NCBI GenBank assembly: GCA_018697195.1
Contig: CM031858.1
Span: 81,351,133 to 81,415,132, forward strand
DNA: 64,000 bases
Direction of reading: 5' to 3'
Source of the DNA: Certhia americana
Lineage: Eukaryota > Chordata > Aves > Passeriformes > Certhiidae
Below the pieces are notes generated by a model. The model saw only the letters and a program-made list of their open reading frames with translations. It had not been told where the DNA came from and ran no database searches. Below, one piece after another: positions 11,900 to 23,681 of the stretch (its first letter is position 1; the number at the start of each line of letters is the position of its first letter). The position numbers were made by a program, and so were the translations under genes.

Positions 11900-12560
11900 C
11901 TTGCCTCCTGGAGGTCACCTTCAGCAGGGAGGCAGTGTGCCCCCCGGCCCAGAGCCATGGGGACGGGGCGGGGCGTCACGCTGAGCCCGTAGCGCCCCGC
12001 AGCCCCCTCCGGCTGCTGGCGCAGGCTGAGCCCGGCGGCTGCGGCGAGGGGAGCGAGGCAGTGGCGGCTGGCCGGCTGTCCTGCGCTGCTGGAGAAGGTG
12101 AGAGGCTTAGTACAGGCGGAGAGGAGAGTGGGAAGGGAAGTAACAGCGGTGGCAGGATGAAAGACACTGGACAAGGCATGTGAAAGGGCACCCACCCCTC
12201 TCAAACTGGTTTTGGGGACTCGGGCGTGGTGTGCCGGGAGCGCACCCGCTTCCCCCAGCGGGTTGATGGAGAGCTCGGTGGTGGCTTTGCCCTGGAAGGT
12301 CCTTTGCGTCCACTTGTGTCCGGTGGGATGGTGCTGCGGTCCTGGGGGTTTGGCTGGGAGAAAGGTGTGATGTGAGTGGTCCCAGGGAAATTGCTGCCGG
12401 TTTCTGTCCGAGGAGGCTGCTGAGCGGAGGCTGTGGTGTGCTCGGAGAGGCTTACGGGGCTCTCCGGGGAGGCTGCTGGGTGTCTCTGCCCAGAACAGCA
12501 ATAGACAGTTCTGTGCTGCCGGCACAGTCATGCCATTCTCTGCAGCGAGATTAAGCACTG
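11900..12560. promoter_or_regulatory. CpG island, probable promoter without an assigned gene
   Basis: A sharp rise in GC and CpG density, densest at about 11940-12090, contrasts with AT-rich flanks. It contains a perfect GC box, GGGGCGGGGC, at 11965-11974. A strong splice donor (AAG|GTGAGA) has its last exon base at 12097, consistent with a short non-coding first exon on the plus strand. The nearest downstream plus-strand gene is the SBK2-like kinase, whose first coding exon has an acceptor at 18931-18932. This island could therefore be its distal promoter. ORFs of up to 235 codons across the island are GC-rich shadows. Confidence 0.6.
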
Positions 12561-15440
12561 ACCAGTTTTAGAAAGAAGCTCATAAATCTCCCAGCAATAA
12601 GGCCACAAGCAAACATTGCGATAATCTGTTCTTATCCCTTGCCATATTGTACGTGGTTTGCACCAGAGTGGACCTTTTAGGGAAAGAAAAGGATGCCGTT
12701 CTTGAACCAAAAGTTACGAAGCTGGGAGGATATTTTCCCATGATGTTTGATGAAATTTTTAGGGGCAAATATCCTTCTTCGCAGCATCTGGACCGCAGCG
12801 GAGGTCTAAAATGGCCTCACTTCAGCTTCACCTATGGGTTTTATTATAATGCTTTTACCTAACTGGGAGAGCCCTTTCTAGTGAAATTCCAGTACTCAGA
12901 AAGGTGTATACAGATGATAGAGTAACTTCTTCACTATCTGTGTGATAAGCTATAAAGCCAGCTCCTCTGGAAGTTTCCTCTGTAGTTTTCAGCCCTCTTG
13001 CCATTTTCACGACTTTCTCTTATCCTATTTTTATCAAACTGGGGACACCAGAGGTAGCTTGCTGAACTGTGGGCTTACTAATATCATCAAAAAGATAGAA
13101 AACATCCAACAATTAGTTCTGTTGATCTATCAACCTCCAGAACAGTTAAGGAAATTTACACGTGCTTTCTTCGTATGAATATATTTTTTACATTTCAAGA
13201 AACATTGTGAAAAAGTAGATAAAGAAGAATACAAAGCAGAGCAAACGGAAAAAATAAATTTATTATAAAAACACAAATTCCACTGGTGTGTGATATTCTC
13301 AATTGTAGTGCAGAAGCTGTTAACAGGTGGCCAGCCCTTCAGAAATACAGCTTCCCTAACTCAGCTGATTTTCGGAGATTAAATTTCAGACTGTCTCATG
13401 GCATCTGTATGTAGGAACCTCTGCAGAAACTGGAGTTCACTGTAAGAGGCACATTGCCTCAGAACAGATCTCTTCTTTTATTACAATCATCTCAGCCTAC
13501 GTGAAACTGAACAGCTGTCTTTATTTTTTAAAAGATTTTTTTTGTTTGTTTGTTTTATTTTGTTTACAATGATGCTTACTTAATTTAGCATCTGGAAAAT
13601 GTTAATTTACCTCTCACTGCTGATGTTTCCTGCATCTGATTATTTTCAGGCATTCTCTTTAGCAGAGTGAATGCCAAAGAAGAATCTGTAACATCAGTTA
13701 CTGTTGTTCTGTTACGCTCTTAGACTTGTGTCTGTAACATTAAGATGTGTATGTCTATCACTGCAGATTATTTCTACTGCAATTCTGAATCATCCAATGT
13801 CTTAAGGCCTGCAAAGGTAGTGAGGCTATACCAAATCTGCATTTCTGGATTTACATATTGCCCATTAAGCAGCATGAACCTAGATGTGTCTGATTAATAT
13901 GACTTTTCTTCTTTTAAAATTTTTTTCCTTTTCTTATCACCCATTCACTGCCAGACTAAAATCCTGACTTCTTTGGTCATTTGTAACACTTTTATGTGTG
14001 TGTATGTGCATGCACTATGCACTAGTTTTACCAAGCAGCACATTGTCTACCCAACCCTTTTTGTGCCATTTGCAAACATTTTCTGGATGATTTCAGTGTT
14101 TTCATCTGGATCATTGACAAAGGAATTAGGCTTGAAAAAAAATTAGTCGTGTAAAGTGAGAATAACAGTATAATATGGTATTTTCCACTATATACTGGGC
14201 TTCTAAAAATTAATTAGAAATGTGTGGCTTCCTGGTTTAGACCCATGCCAGGATGAATTTGTACAGATAACTTTCAGGAAACGACCAGTGAATGGGACAT
14301 TTCTGGCAGATGCTATATGAACCAATACCAGGATGAGAATTGCTTCAAACCAACAATTTAGAGGTTGGTGGGAAGTGCCAGCAGTGAGGTCCTTACACAG
14401 CCCTTAAGCAGAAGTGTGATAACAGCTGAATGAAGTGATCTGAATTACTTGATACACTAAATCCATTTGAGCAAGATGTGGTTTACTAAACACAGTTAAA
14501 AAATATATCTACCAGGTAGAAACCAGGTAGGCATTAAGGGACATGAAGAGGAAGTGATTTTTTTTTCCCAACACTCCCCAGTAATTTGGAAAAACTCTGG
14601 ACTCATAATGGATGTATAAGATAGTGCAGTCATCTGTGTGTCATTCCTGCATAAAGAGATCTTGAGCCCACAGCATGAAGCAGGAGGGAGCTCTAGCTGA
14701 ACGTGTGACAAGAGGCATTCCCCTCAAGACAGTTGGGGTTTTAACATGAGGGATGGGAGGAGAAAAATAATGAGGTTTTAGAAAAGAGCCATGAAACAGA
14801 TTCTGAGAGCTGGACAAGCAGGCTGGACAATCTGAGAGCTTGGCTTGACAATTAGACAGAAAGTTATTTAAAGCAATTGAACCAGTAAGAAGAAAATTGT
14901 CTGGATCAGAGAGCACAGAGCTACTTATTCCAAATTCAAAATGTGACCAGATGTGGCAGCATCACATCTGTTTTTCAACTAACTGATGTGAGCACTACAG
15001 AAGCACAGTGTGACAGGTGCTTTGTGAAGCCTAAGTAAAGCATCAGTTAAATGCATAGCCTGAGCTTCAGTCTGATAGTCTTACTCAACCTAATTAATTG
15101 AAAATATGTTGTCATAGCCTGTGGTTGTATCTCTGACCACAGTGCATATAAACCCTGCAAGAGTCTGTAGAAATTTAACAGGTATTAGAAACCTCTTTTC
15201 TCTATTTGAGAAACTTCAGCAGCAGTTTAAGTAAATTCAGATTGGGTTATCATATGAATACCTAACAGCAAGAATGTTCATGGAGGCATTTATAATTGAC
15301 TAATTGTCTTTGGATCAAGCCTGAATAACTTTTTGAAAGAGATGTCCCAGATGCTATTTGTTATTTGGTTTGTGTTAAGGCCTTGTAGAAGGTCAGACGA
15401 GAAAGTGGACCTCACATGCCATATGCTCAAGGCCATTTTT
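12561..15440. other. AT-rich non-coding DNA, possibly an intron
   Basis: No gene recognised. There is T-rich low complexity near 13530-13565. If the 12-kb island is the promoter of the kinase, this stretch and what follows to 18932 form its first intron. Confidence 0.5.
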
Positions 15441-15449
15441 AATAGAGTA

Positions 15450-15745
15450 TCTTTGATATGAGAAGAGGCTGAAACAGCTGAAACTCTTCAGCTGGAAAAA
15501 GAGAAGGCTCAGAGGGGATTCTATTGGGGTATATAAATATCTGATGAGAGGTAATGAAGAAAAGGGAGCCAGACTCTTCTAAGCAGCGATCACTGATGGG
15601 AGTCTCCATCTATGGAGATATTGAAGACCTGGTTGAACACCTTCCTAGACAACCTGCTTCAGTTGCTGCAGTTTGAGCAGGAAAATTGGATTAGATGTTC
15701 TCAAGAGGTCCCTTCCAATCTAAACATCTCTGTGCTTCTGTCATC
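15450..15745 (+). mobile_element. CR1 LINE 3' end
   Basis: The order of blocks follows the CR1 3' consensus. GAAGAGGCTGAAACAGCTGA is near 15460 and CTTCAGCTGGAAAAAGAGAA near 15487. A 'tggagatattgaagacctgg' block follows, then GAGGTCCCTTCCAATCTAAA near 15706. The diverged tail (CATCTCTGTGCTTCTGTC) replaces the usual octamers. Confidence 0.75.
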
Positions 15746-17739
15746 ATAGCACAGTCTCTGTTATACAGAGATCACGCTGTCTTTGACTTTTGACATGAAT
15801 GAAGTGCTTTTCTGCACTAAATATGTTAATTATTTTGGTTGAAGAACCAGAATAACATTACCTGGACTAAGACATTGTATCTCCATATGCTAGATCACCC
15901 TCAGCTTCTCAGGTGGTTCAGAAGTATCTCATGATGGTGTAAATGATGTGAGCTTTTTGCTGCTGTAATTAGAGATTCTTTTGAGGAATTAGTTTCTCAG
16001 TCAGCTACCTGAAGACCTCTAGCAGGGATGAAGCACGAAAAGGATAGTGGAGGAAAGAACAGTTTTGAACAGGACTCTGCCTACTGCCTTCAATACAGCA
16101 CAGCCAAAGGGTGAATGCATCCTGGCCAGGGCTGTGGTGACCTCTTCTTCAGTGCTTGTCAATCTCCAAAGGGAAAATGACACTTTAGAAGGTATTAGAA
16201 GTAGGTGCAGAGCACCCAGGCACACTCTACTCAGCAGTGACCCAAATTTGATCCTCACTTACCTTCCTAGCTTATCACAGTGGAATGTCAAAGAAAGACC
16301 TGACAATGCCAGCTATTTTCTCAAGTGTGAACTTTGTGTTGTAATTAATGACTCCAAGGGCAGCAAGGGCCAAAGCCTGCAAACTGTTCTGGTGTAACTG
16401 CAGCTGGGGCTTCCTTCATAAGGAGCCCTGATCAGACCCACAGGTCACAGGCCCTCGAGAAACTCTGCCCATATCCTCTGGATGATCTGTTCTTCCAAGC
16501 TGGCTCATTCACTTTATTGCTCTACTCTGAACTTGGACCATTTTCCCTCCCATGCCAGTGGAGACATGGATGGAAATACAGATTTGTTCCACCTAGGTTG
16601 CAGTTGACTTGAACTGTGGAGTGGAAGGATACAAGAATTTTTGGGATTTGTGTTGTTCTGGGGTTTTTTTAATTATTAAAGCTTGTGAACTGAAATTTGA
16701 CTCCCTAAAGAGATTTGAGAACCAAGAACATAAAGAGAAATATATCCTGCCACTCACAAAAGCAAGTTTTGGCATAGTAAATAGTAGACAAGTAATGAAT
16801 CATATCAAATGGATGAACCATGTTGTAAATAATTCAGTGCAAATAAAACATATCAATTAGTAGATACTTGAAAAGTATATAACTTCTGAATATTACTTAA
16901 AGTTGATGAAGTGACAAGATTTTTAACCTTTGGGCTAAATTGCAGTAACAAGTGGCCAGCATACAAGGGAAGAAATGTTGCCTAACTCAGGTTTGAGAAT
17001 TTTAGTTATCTAAGAAGATTGTGAACAATTATCTGTCAAGAACTTGTATGTGACCATGAATTTGATAAAGGAGAAACATTGTCTTGCAGGAAAAAAAAAA
17101 TTTTTTCACAAATATTGGTATAATGAGTTCTTCAAATGTCAAGCAGACATTTCTCCTATGCTTCCACTCCACTATTTAATGTAGCTTTACCTTATCTAAT
17201 ATCAAAGGGAGGTCTCTACTACCCAGGTCTATTACATTTTAGGTTTTTAATCCATTCCACCTAAATTTTTCTCTCTTTAACAGCTAAATGTGAAAGCACC
17301 AGTTTGGCAGGGCAGGTCAATTTGTGGGTTCTGAGATACTCTTGCTGTTTGGAATTTCACAAACCCATTTGACTGGGCAGCAAACAGGAAGACTTCAAAG
17401 CAAAATCTCTAAAATGCTTTCCAGACCCTTTTTCCCTGGGAGCTCTCCCCAACCTTCCATTTACCCCCTCTCATGCAAGCATTTGTGCATTGTTATACTC
17501 TCTCTGGACTGTTCTAAATTTCACTCTGCTGGTGACTCTTGTACCAAGCAAAAGCCTTTGCAGAAGAGTAGGGCCAATTACTTGGCACTTCTGAATTGGA
17601 TAAGATTTAGAAAGGAGAGGAGAGGAGAGGAAGGCTCCTGTAGAAATCCAGCCTTGTTGTAGATTTCCCAGGTTTAAATAATTAATTTTTTCCAAGTTTC
17701 TTTGTTTTGAAGAATGACTGGATTTAGCAGTAGTGGGGT
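15746..17739. other. Non-coding DNA, nothing recognised
   Basis: AT-rich sequence with short chance ORFs only. A homopolymer A/T run occurs near 17091-17106. There is no exon or RNA gene that I can support. Confidence 0.5.
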
Positions 17740-18145
17740 TCCTTTGCAGAAGATGTGAACATATTGGAACAAATCCAGACTGTGAAGATAGTTAAGACAT
17801 GGGAGTACCTCTCATACGAAGAGAGGCTAACAGAGCTGGGACTTGGTCAGCCTCAAGAAGAGAAGGTTTGAGGGGATCATCTGATCGATGCATATGAATG
17901 ACCTGCAGAAGTACACAACCAGGTGTATCACAGCATCAGAGGATACTGAATGACAGAACAAGAGACAATGGGCCTGAAACAGAATTTCTATTTAAGCTCA
18001 TGTTAAAATCTTTCTTACCACAAAAGTGATTGAACACTGGATGAGGTCACTCACAACAGCTGTGGAATCTCCATCCTTCTAGCTATATAAAACTGGGTTG
18101 GGCATTGGACAACCTGCTCTAGTTAACCCTCCTCTGAGCAGGATG
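17740..18145 (+). mobile_element. Degraded CR1 LINE 3' region
   Basis: Blocks typical of CR1 appear in order: ACGAAGAGAGGCTAACAGAG near 17816, GCCTCAAGAAGAGAAGGTTT near 17850, a GTGGAATCTCCATCCTTCTA block near 18061, and ACAACCTGCTCTAGTTAACC near 18109. Intervening parts are diverged or deleted. Confidence 0.68.
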
Positions 18146-18772
18146 TTGCAGTAAGTGGTCTCCAGAAGTACCTTCTGGCATATACCATCCTGTAACTCTG
18201 GTTCTGTCACCTTGCTCCAAGGCCAGGAAGAACTCCCAAGCCCAAAGTGCAGAGCACAAGGAGGTAGGACAGAATGCTGCCACAGAGGCCTTAAAATGCT
18301 GTCTTGTAGCTGGCTGGGAAAAGTGCAAAACACTTCTCTGAAATGAGTCTGAAGCAGCTGGCTATAGCTCAAAATGCCATTGATGTCCTAGGTTACTTCC
18401 TGTGTAAGTTACTTGGCTGCACAGATGCATGACTTCTGGTCAGAAATGTCATCAGGCATGTGAGGTACTGAGCTCCCTTTGGTTTACTCAGGGCACTCTG
18501 CCTTTTGTCACATGCTAGCTGTGCCTCTGCCTAAGGGACAGATCTGTCTCATGTGCTACCTCAAGGACTTTCTCCAGTAAGCAGTAGAGGTGGAATTCCG
18601 AGTAGGGAGATGAGGTCTTGCTGCAGTAGGCAAAGGAGAGCGAGGGGGAGGGTGACTGGGTCACACTTGAAAATCCGGGACTCTGATAATGTTTTGCCTG
18701 TTGTCTAATATTAGGCAAAAGGATTAGAAGGCTGGAGGAGAGACCTTTTCTATGATGAGCAGAGATGTGCTG

Positions 18773-18780
18773 TATAAAAG
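18773..18780 (+). promoter_or_regulatory. TATA-box-like element upstream of the kinase
   Basis: TATAAAAG lies 169 bp upstream of the kinase start codon. A transcript starting about 30 bp downstream would run unspliced into the first coding exon, as an alternative to splicing at 18932. It would include the in-frame ATG at 18867. The match is only a sequence motif and could be fortuitous. Confidence 0.35.
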
Positions 18781-18932
18781 TGAAAATTCAACTCTAGCAC
18801 AGCAGCAAGAGTGCTCTGGCTCCCAAGTGGCAGAAATATGCCCTGCCGTGGCATGGTTTGTGTTGCATGTGTGATCTGGCTTTCTCTGTGTGTGCTGTGA
18901 TGTTCCTGACTCTGGCTGTGGTGTTTCTGCAG

Positions 18933-18941
18933 CACTCAGCA
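18933..18941 (+). promoter_or_regulatory. 5' UTR remnant after splice acceptor of the first kinase coding exon
   Basis: A pyrimidine-rich stretch ending GTGTTTCTGCAG at 18921-18932 is a good acceptor. Only nine untranslated bases then precede the ATG. This supports an upstream non-coding exon, possibly in the 12-kb CpG island. The frame is also open upstream to an ATG at 18867, so an unspliced start is possible. Confidence 0.5.
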
Positions 18942-20804
18942 ATGGCCGAGAGCTCAGCTGTGACTGCAGCAGTGCCAGAGAAAGCAGCACCAGCCAGGCT
19001 AGAGGAGCTCCTGGAGATCACTGCTCAGAGCCTGGTGCATGCTGAGGTGGCGGAGCACTATGAGGTTATTCGGGAGCTGGGCAGGGGCAAATATGGCCAT
19101 GTGATGCTGGTGACCCACAGGCAGAGAGGTAAGGAACTGACTGTGCCCTGTGAACTACTGTGCTTTGTCTCCTCTGCGCTCACCAGGGCATGGGGCATGG
19201 GGCGGGCTGGTGGTACCTCGGGGCCAGGCACCAGGCATGGCAGGGAGGATTCCCAGGGAGACCGGCAGGATGTGGACTTCCTCAGCCAGGAACCTTCCCA
19301 TTACATCCAGCCATAGACCAGGTGATGCCAGGGGGCAGCCCAGAACATCTGGCAAGATTATAGTGATGAGACAGGTCCAAGGACAAGCTGGGAAATTAAT
19401 CCATAAGTCAGGATCAAGAGAGTTCACAGATAGGCACCAGCATGGATGTGATATAAATGGAAAGCAGTCCTGAGCTGAAGTGGTGCCCTAAGGCCCATGG
19501 GCAGAGTGTGAATGAAGGTCCTGCGTTGGCCCCTGACACTGCTCTTCCCAGCTCAAGACTGATGAGCCCACATGTCCTGAATGTCTCTACTCTGCCCAGG
19601 GCTCTTGTGCAAGCCCAGAGCTCAAAATTCACACCCCTGGCAGTGCCTGTTCCCAGACCTGGTGTCCACAGGACAAACTTTGAACTAGAGACCTCTCCAT
19701 GTCTGTGACTGCCCACATCTGTGGCTGCTCTGTCCTGTCTTGGTGTGTGAATTCCAGAGAAGTCTTACTCTTCCCATCCCTAGGGACTCCTATGGCTCTC
19801 AAGCTGCTACCCAAAGCCAGTACCAAGCTGCACACCTTCCTGTATGAGTATTGTGTAGCACTGTCTCTTGCCACCCACCCTGCCATCATCGGCATGTTTG
19901 GAATTGCCATTGAGTCCAGCCAGTACTATGGTTTCCTCTATGAACCAGCGCTGCACAAAGACCTCATCTCCATCATCAAACCCCGCGTGAGTGTTGTTAC
20001 AAGGCCTTGGGGGCTGGGCTGTAGCATTTGGCCCTTCCAAAGCTGGGACAGAGGGAGGGAGATAAAGGCAATGGGCTGTGGGTCCATCTGGGGTCTGCAG
20101 CACCGAAGCAGCCTTGGGCTGGCAGGGTGAGGAATGTGACATTCTTTCCCAGCGTGGAGCATTCTGGTGATAGCCCAGCTGGCAGGGCTGCCGAGGTGCC
20201 CACATGCCATCCCCCCATCTCTCTCCCTGTGCAGGATGGGATCCCTGAGCCGGCCGCAAAGCAGTGTGCCAGACAGCTCGTGAGTGCACTGGAGTTCATC
20301 CACAGCCGGGGGCTGGTGTACCGTGACATCAAGCCTGAGAATGTGCTGCTTTTTGACCCCGACTGCCGGCTCGTCAAACTCACAGACTTCGGGCTCACGC
20401 GTCCCAAGGGTACCAAGCTCAAGCTGGTGGCTGGGGTAATTCCCTACACTGCCCCCGAGCTGAGCAACACTGCTGATGCCCAGGGGGTGCCCATCGACAG
20501 CAGCATGGATGCCTGGGCCTTCGGGGTGCTGCTTTTCTGCCTGCTGACGGGCTACTTCCCCTGGGAGCAGAGCCTGCCAGAGGACCCTTTCTTTGAGGAC
20601 TTCATGCAGTGGCAGGAGACAGGCCTAGAAAAGGACGTGCCCCGGCACTGGAAGCGCCTGACAGCCGAGGCTGCCGGGATGCTGCGGAGCCTGCTGGCTC
20701 TAGATCCCACCAAGCGTGGCCCTGTCAGCGGGGTGCTGCGCTACGTCGACTGCCCTTGGCGGCTGCAGGAAGGGCGCAGTGAGGAGGCTGCCGTGAAGTC
20801 CTAG
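18942..20804 (+). CDS. SBK2-like: SBK2-like serine/threonine protein kinase, complete, 3 coding exons
   Basis: Coding exons 18942-19128, 19784-19986 and 20235-20804 join in frame (phases 1 and 0, all GT-AG) to give 319 aa. The kinase domain starts near residue 41. It has a glycine loop GRGKYGHV (47-54), ATP lysine K69 in MALK, helix-C glutamate E84, catalytic loop YRDIKPEN (159-166), DFG 181-183 and APE 203-205. All catalytic residues are present, so an active cytosolic kinase is expected. The family is SBK (SH3-binding-domain kinase). The N-terminal SAQ/TLVxAEV-type segment, the VTHRQ.G block and YRD instead of HRD resemble SBK2 more than SBK1. Mammalian SBK2 is a little longer (about 350 aa). 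The start was chosen at the first ATG after the acceptor at 18932. Substrates of this family are poorly known. The last exon is much more GC-rich than its surroundings. Confidence 0.9.
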
Positions 20805-21174
20805 AGCCTGCTCCCCATGACAGGAGGGAAGGAGGGTCTCAGCCTGCAAGGAGCTTCAGAGTTTGGCCACCGTGGTGGCTTGGGTGTGAGAGACCATGGT
20901 GACCCAGAGATCAACTTCTCTGCTGCACTGTCCCTGCTGCCACAGTCAAGCTTCTTCCCCAGCTGATGGTCCTCAGCCCATGAGTCAGTGCTGCCCAGTG
21001 CCACCTCCGTGTGGCTTGAAAACATCTTTCCCTTGGAAATGACTGTGTGTGAAGTGTCCACTTGTTTCTAGCCACAGGAACTCCAGGGAGTATCTAGCTG
21101 CAGCACCTGCTGTGTCTTAAGATAGAGCAAAATATGTACTTTTGTGTTTCTGTATGTAGCTTATTTTCCCTCAT

Positions 21175-21180
21175 AATAAA
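21175..21180 (+). terminator. Poly(A) signal of the SBK2-like kinase
   Basis: AATAAA lies about 370 bases after the stop codon and is followed by T/G-rich sequence (TGCCTGTTGGGACC). It is the first canonical signal downstream and would give a short 3' UTR. Confidence 0.65.
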
Positions 21181-21199
21181 TGCCTGTTGGGACCCACTT

Positions 21200-22639
21200 G
21201 CTGTTAGAAAGCAGGGAGCATGTCAGAACTTGCAGCTGTCTCAGGAGAAGCTGTCCAAGGCAGGGGCCATCTCTGAATGCTGCCTGTGCCTGCACCAGGA
21301 TCCCTGGGGGGTGGGGTGGAGGGGCTGGGGAGACCCCAGCATATGGCCATGGATGATGGCTGGGGAATTGGTGTGGTGTTGAGGTTATCTCTTGCCAGCC
21401 CAAACATCTCTTCCCTCTACAGGACCTTCAGGTCCTAAGGCAATGTCCTTTGTGCTTTTTTAGATGTCTGGTTACACCTCTAAAAGACCTTCCTTTTCCC
21501 CTTTCCTATTACTTCTTTAACCCTTCCCTAGAGATACACCTCTCCTAATGCCCCAGTGTCCTCCTAGGTGTACATTTTAATCCTGAAAAGGAGTAGCAAA
21601 GAGGGAATTAGGGGTTAGTAGCCCTTTTTACTTTTTTACCTCTTTTCAATCTCCAGGTTTTTGCCGTTGGTAATAATCACTTCCTGCACTTAAGCTGGTC
21701 TTGTGCTGGAAACATTCACAGCTCATTTTCCACTTTCAGGGGCTTTATAACTTCTAAAAATGCAGTGTCCCACCACTATACTTTCTAGCATTTATCTTTT
21801 TTTTCATGTCAGACCCTTTCCTGCACATATTCTTTCTTCTATGCTTCCCCGACCTCCAGCTCTCTTTTTTCCAGCTTCTTTTCACCCACTGGCATTTTAG
21901 CATTGCTTAACTTCTCTACTAACACTACCCATCGCCTGGTAAACACCTTTTGTTCACTCCTCTCTCAGCAATATCAGCTCTGTACTATTTCGTGCTGTTC
22001 CTGCTCCCTACATCACTTACGCCTGGAGTCTTCCTTCCAACTCCCCAGCCTTATCAAATGTCATTGTGCTTACACTGTCCAATATACAGTTTTCTTCTGC
22101 TTACTTCCATCTCTTAGAACCTTACTTGAAATCATAATAAATGCTGCTCAATTCCAGCCTGCTGAGATTTGGCTTTAATTACTCCTTAATTACTGTAGAA
22201 GTAGCAGAGGAATGTTAAGGTGCCAACAGAGTTCCTGTATTTAAAGTGGAGAAGCCTTAAGACCAATGGATCTAAAGGCCAGCTGGCAACTATCCAGTGA
22301 AAAATAATGGAAAATTTGTTAAAGATTCTTGCTAATGGAGAATTACAGAACAGGAATGTGGCTTTTTGGAATGAGACATTCAATTTTATAATAAAGTCAT
22401 GTTTGATGCAGTAAATTCATAGTGTTATGGTACAGAGATTTTGTAAAGCATAACCTATTGATAAAAAGAGAATTATGGTATGTTGCATTGATTCAGAAGA
22501 TGCAGTATGCAAAGTCCATAAAATGTAGATTAAGTGGATCAAGAAGTTTCAATAGGCAGAAGAAATAGTTGTCTGCTTGGAATGCTCTATTTTGTTTGCT
22601 TTCTGCAAGGATCAGTTGTTAAATGAAAACTGATTAACA
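21200..22639. other. Intergenic DNA, nothing recognised
   Basis: Pyrimidine-rich sequence over 21410-22110, then AT-rich sequence. There is no recognisable exon. A stretch from about 22210 may be an extremely degraded LINE, but I cannot support it firmly. Confidence 0.5.
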
Positions 22640-23681
22640 TTTCCAACCACAATTTTAAGGAAAATGCAAAGCAGGTAAAACCCTACAGATGACACAAGCA
22701 TAAATAGGGTGATAGCAAGAGGAACAGGCTACTCAAAGAGATCTGGATAACCTGATTAAGTATATTCAAACAATACATTTTCTTACAGGCAGGAGAAACA
22801 TGATTAGGTAGGAACACACAGGAATAAAAGCCATCCTTGCAAATGCAACTCAAAAAACTTGCCAAGTCACAGAGGATACTCAAGATTACATGAGTTCTTA
22901 TTGTGTTGTCCTGTTAAAAAAGGCAAATGGGCTCCTTGCATGGCTAAAGAGGGACAGAGAGTAGGAATGATCAACTCTTCAGCAAACACAGCTAACAAGA
23001 TTCCTGTTGCCCTGAATATGAGTGTGGGAAGAAGGAATGAGTGATCAGTATTTGATGCCTCATGGGGAAATCTTGGGAATGTCACCACAATTACAGACAA
23101 ACTGGAAGACTGGAGACAGCTCAGAAACAAACCATGGTGGGACCATGGTTTAAGGCTGTAGGAAAGCCTTAAAGAAACTAGCAAGCTAAACTATCTAAAA
23201 TAGTGGTGACTGGATGGTGATTTGATTCTATTTGGTATAGAATACTGAGAAGAAAATACCACCTACTAATGACTTATTTTAATTTGAGAACAATCCAAAA
23301 GCAGTCAGGAGAAGTCAAGCACTCCAGTAGTGAGGCTCTTGCCTACTGAATGAAACCATAATATGAGCAGAGGCTGAGAGAATGGGGAATGTTCAGCCTG
23401 GAAAGGAAAAGGGAGGTCTTATACCTCTTTATACTTCCAGGCACAAATATAAATTGGGAGAGGGGATAGTTTGTTTTTTAAACAAAGAAAAATGGCTTTA
23501 TGGTGATGGTGGCCAAACTTCGTGACATTGGCTGTGTGTCTATGGCTTTGGAGATGTTCAAAAGATGATTGGACAAGGCTCTGGTAAACTTTCTGCAGCT
23601 GTCTGTCTTTTGAGAAGAATATTGATGTAAGCAATCTTTATACATCCTGTCTGGTATCAGCCATGCTATGATTCCACAACA
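22640..23681 (+). mobile_element. Ancient CR1-type LINE fragment
   Basis: The order of diverged blocks follows the CR1 clade. An ACCCTACAGATGACACAAGC block is near 22680. Next is AGAGATCTGGATAACCTGAT near 22737. A GAGCAGAGGCTGAGAGAATG / GTTCAGCCTGGAAAGGAAAA block is near 23364-23410. A late GATGTTCAAAAGATGATTGG block is near 23551. The end (CATGCTATGATTCC) resembles a CR1 tail. It is much more diverged than the CR1 copies near 49 and 52 kb. Confidence 0.55.

Noticed and set aside
11851..12558. 235-codon minus-strand ORF in the 12-kb CpG island
   Set aside because: Low stop density is expected at this GC content, and there is no recognisable domain or splice structure.
20028..20234. Extension of the last kinase exon into intron 2
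   Set aside because: Intron 2 is 248 bp, so retaining it shifts the frame relative to exon 2. The acceptor at 20233-20234 restores the conserved kinase sequence exactly.
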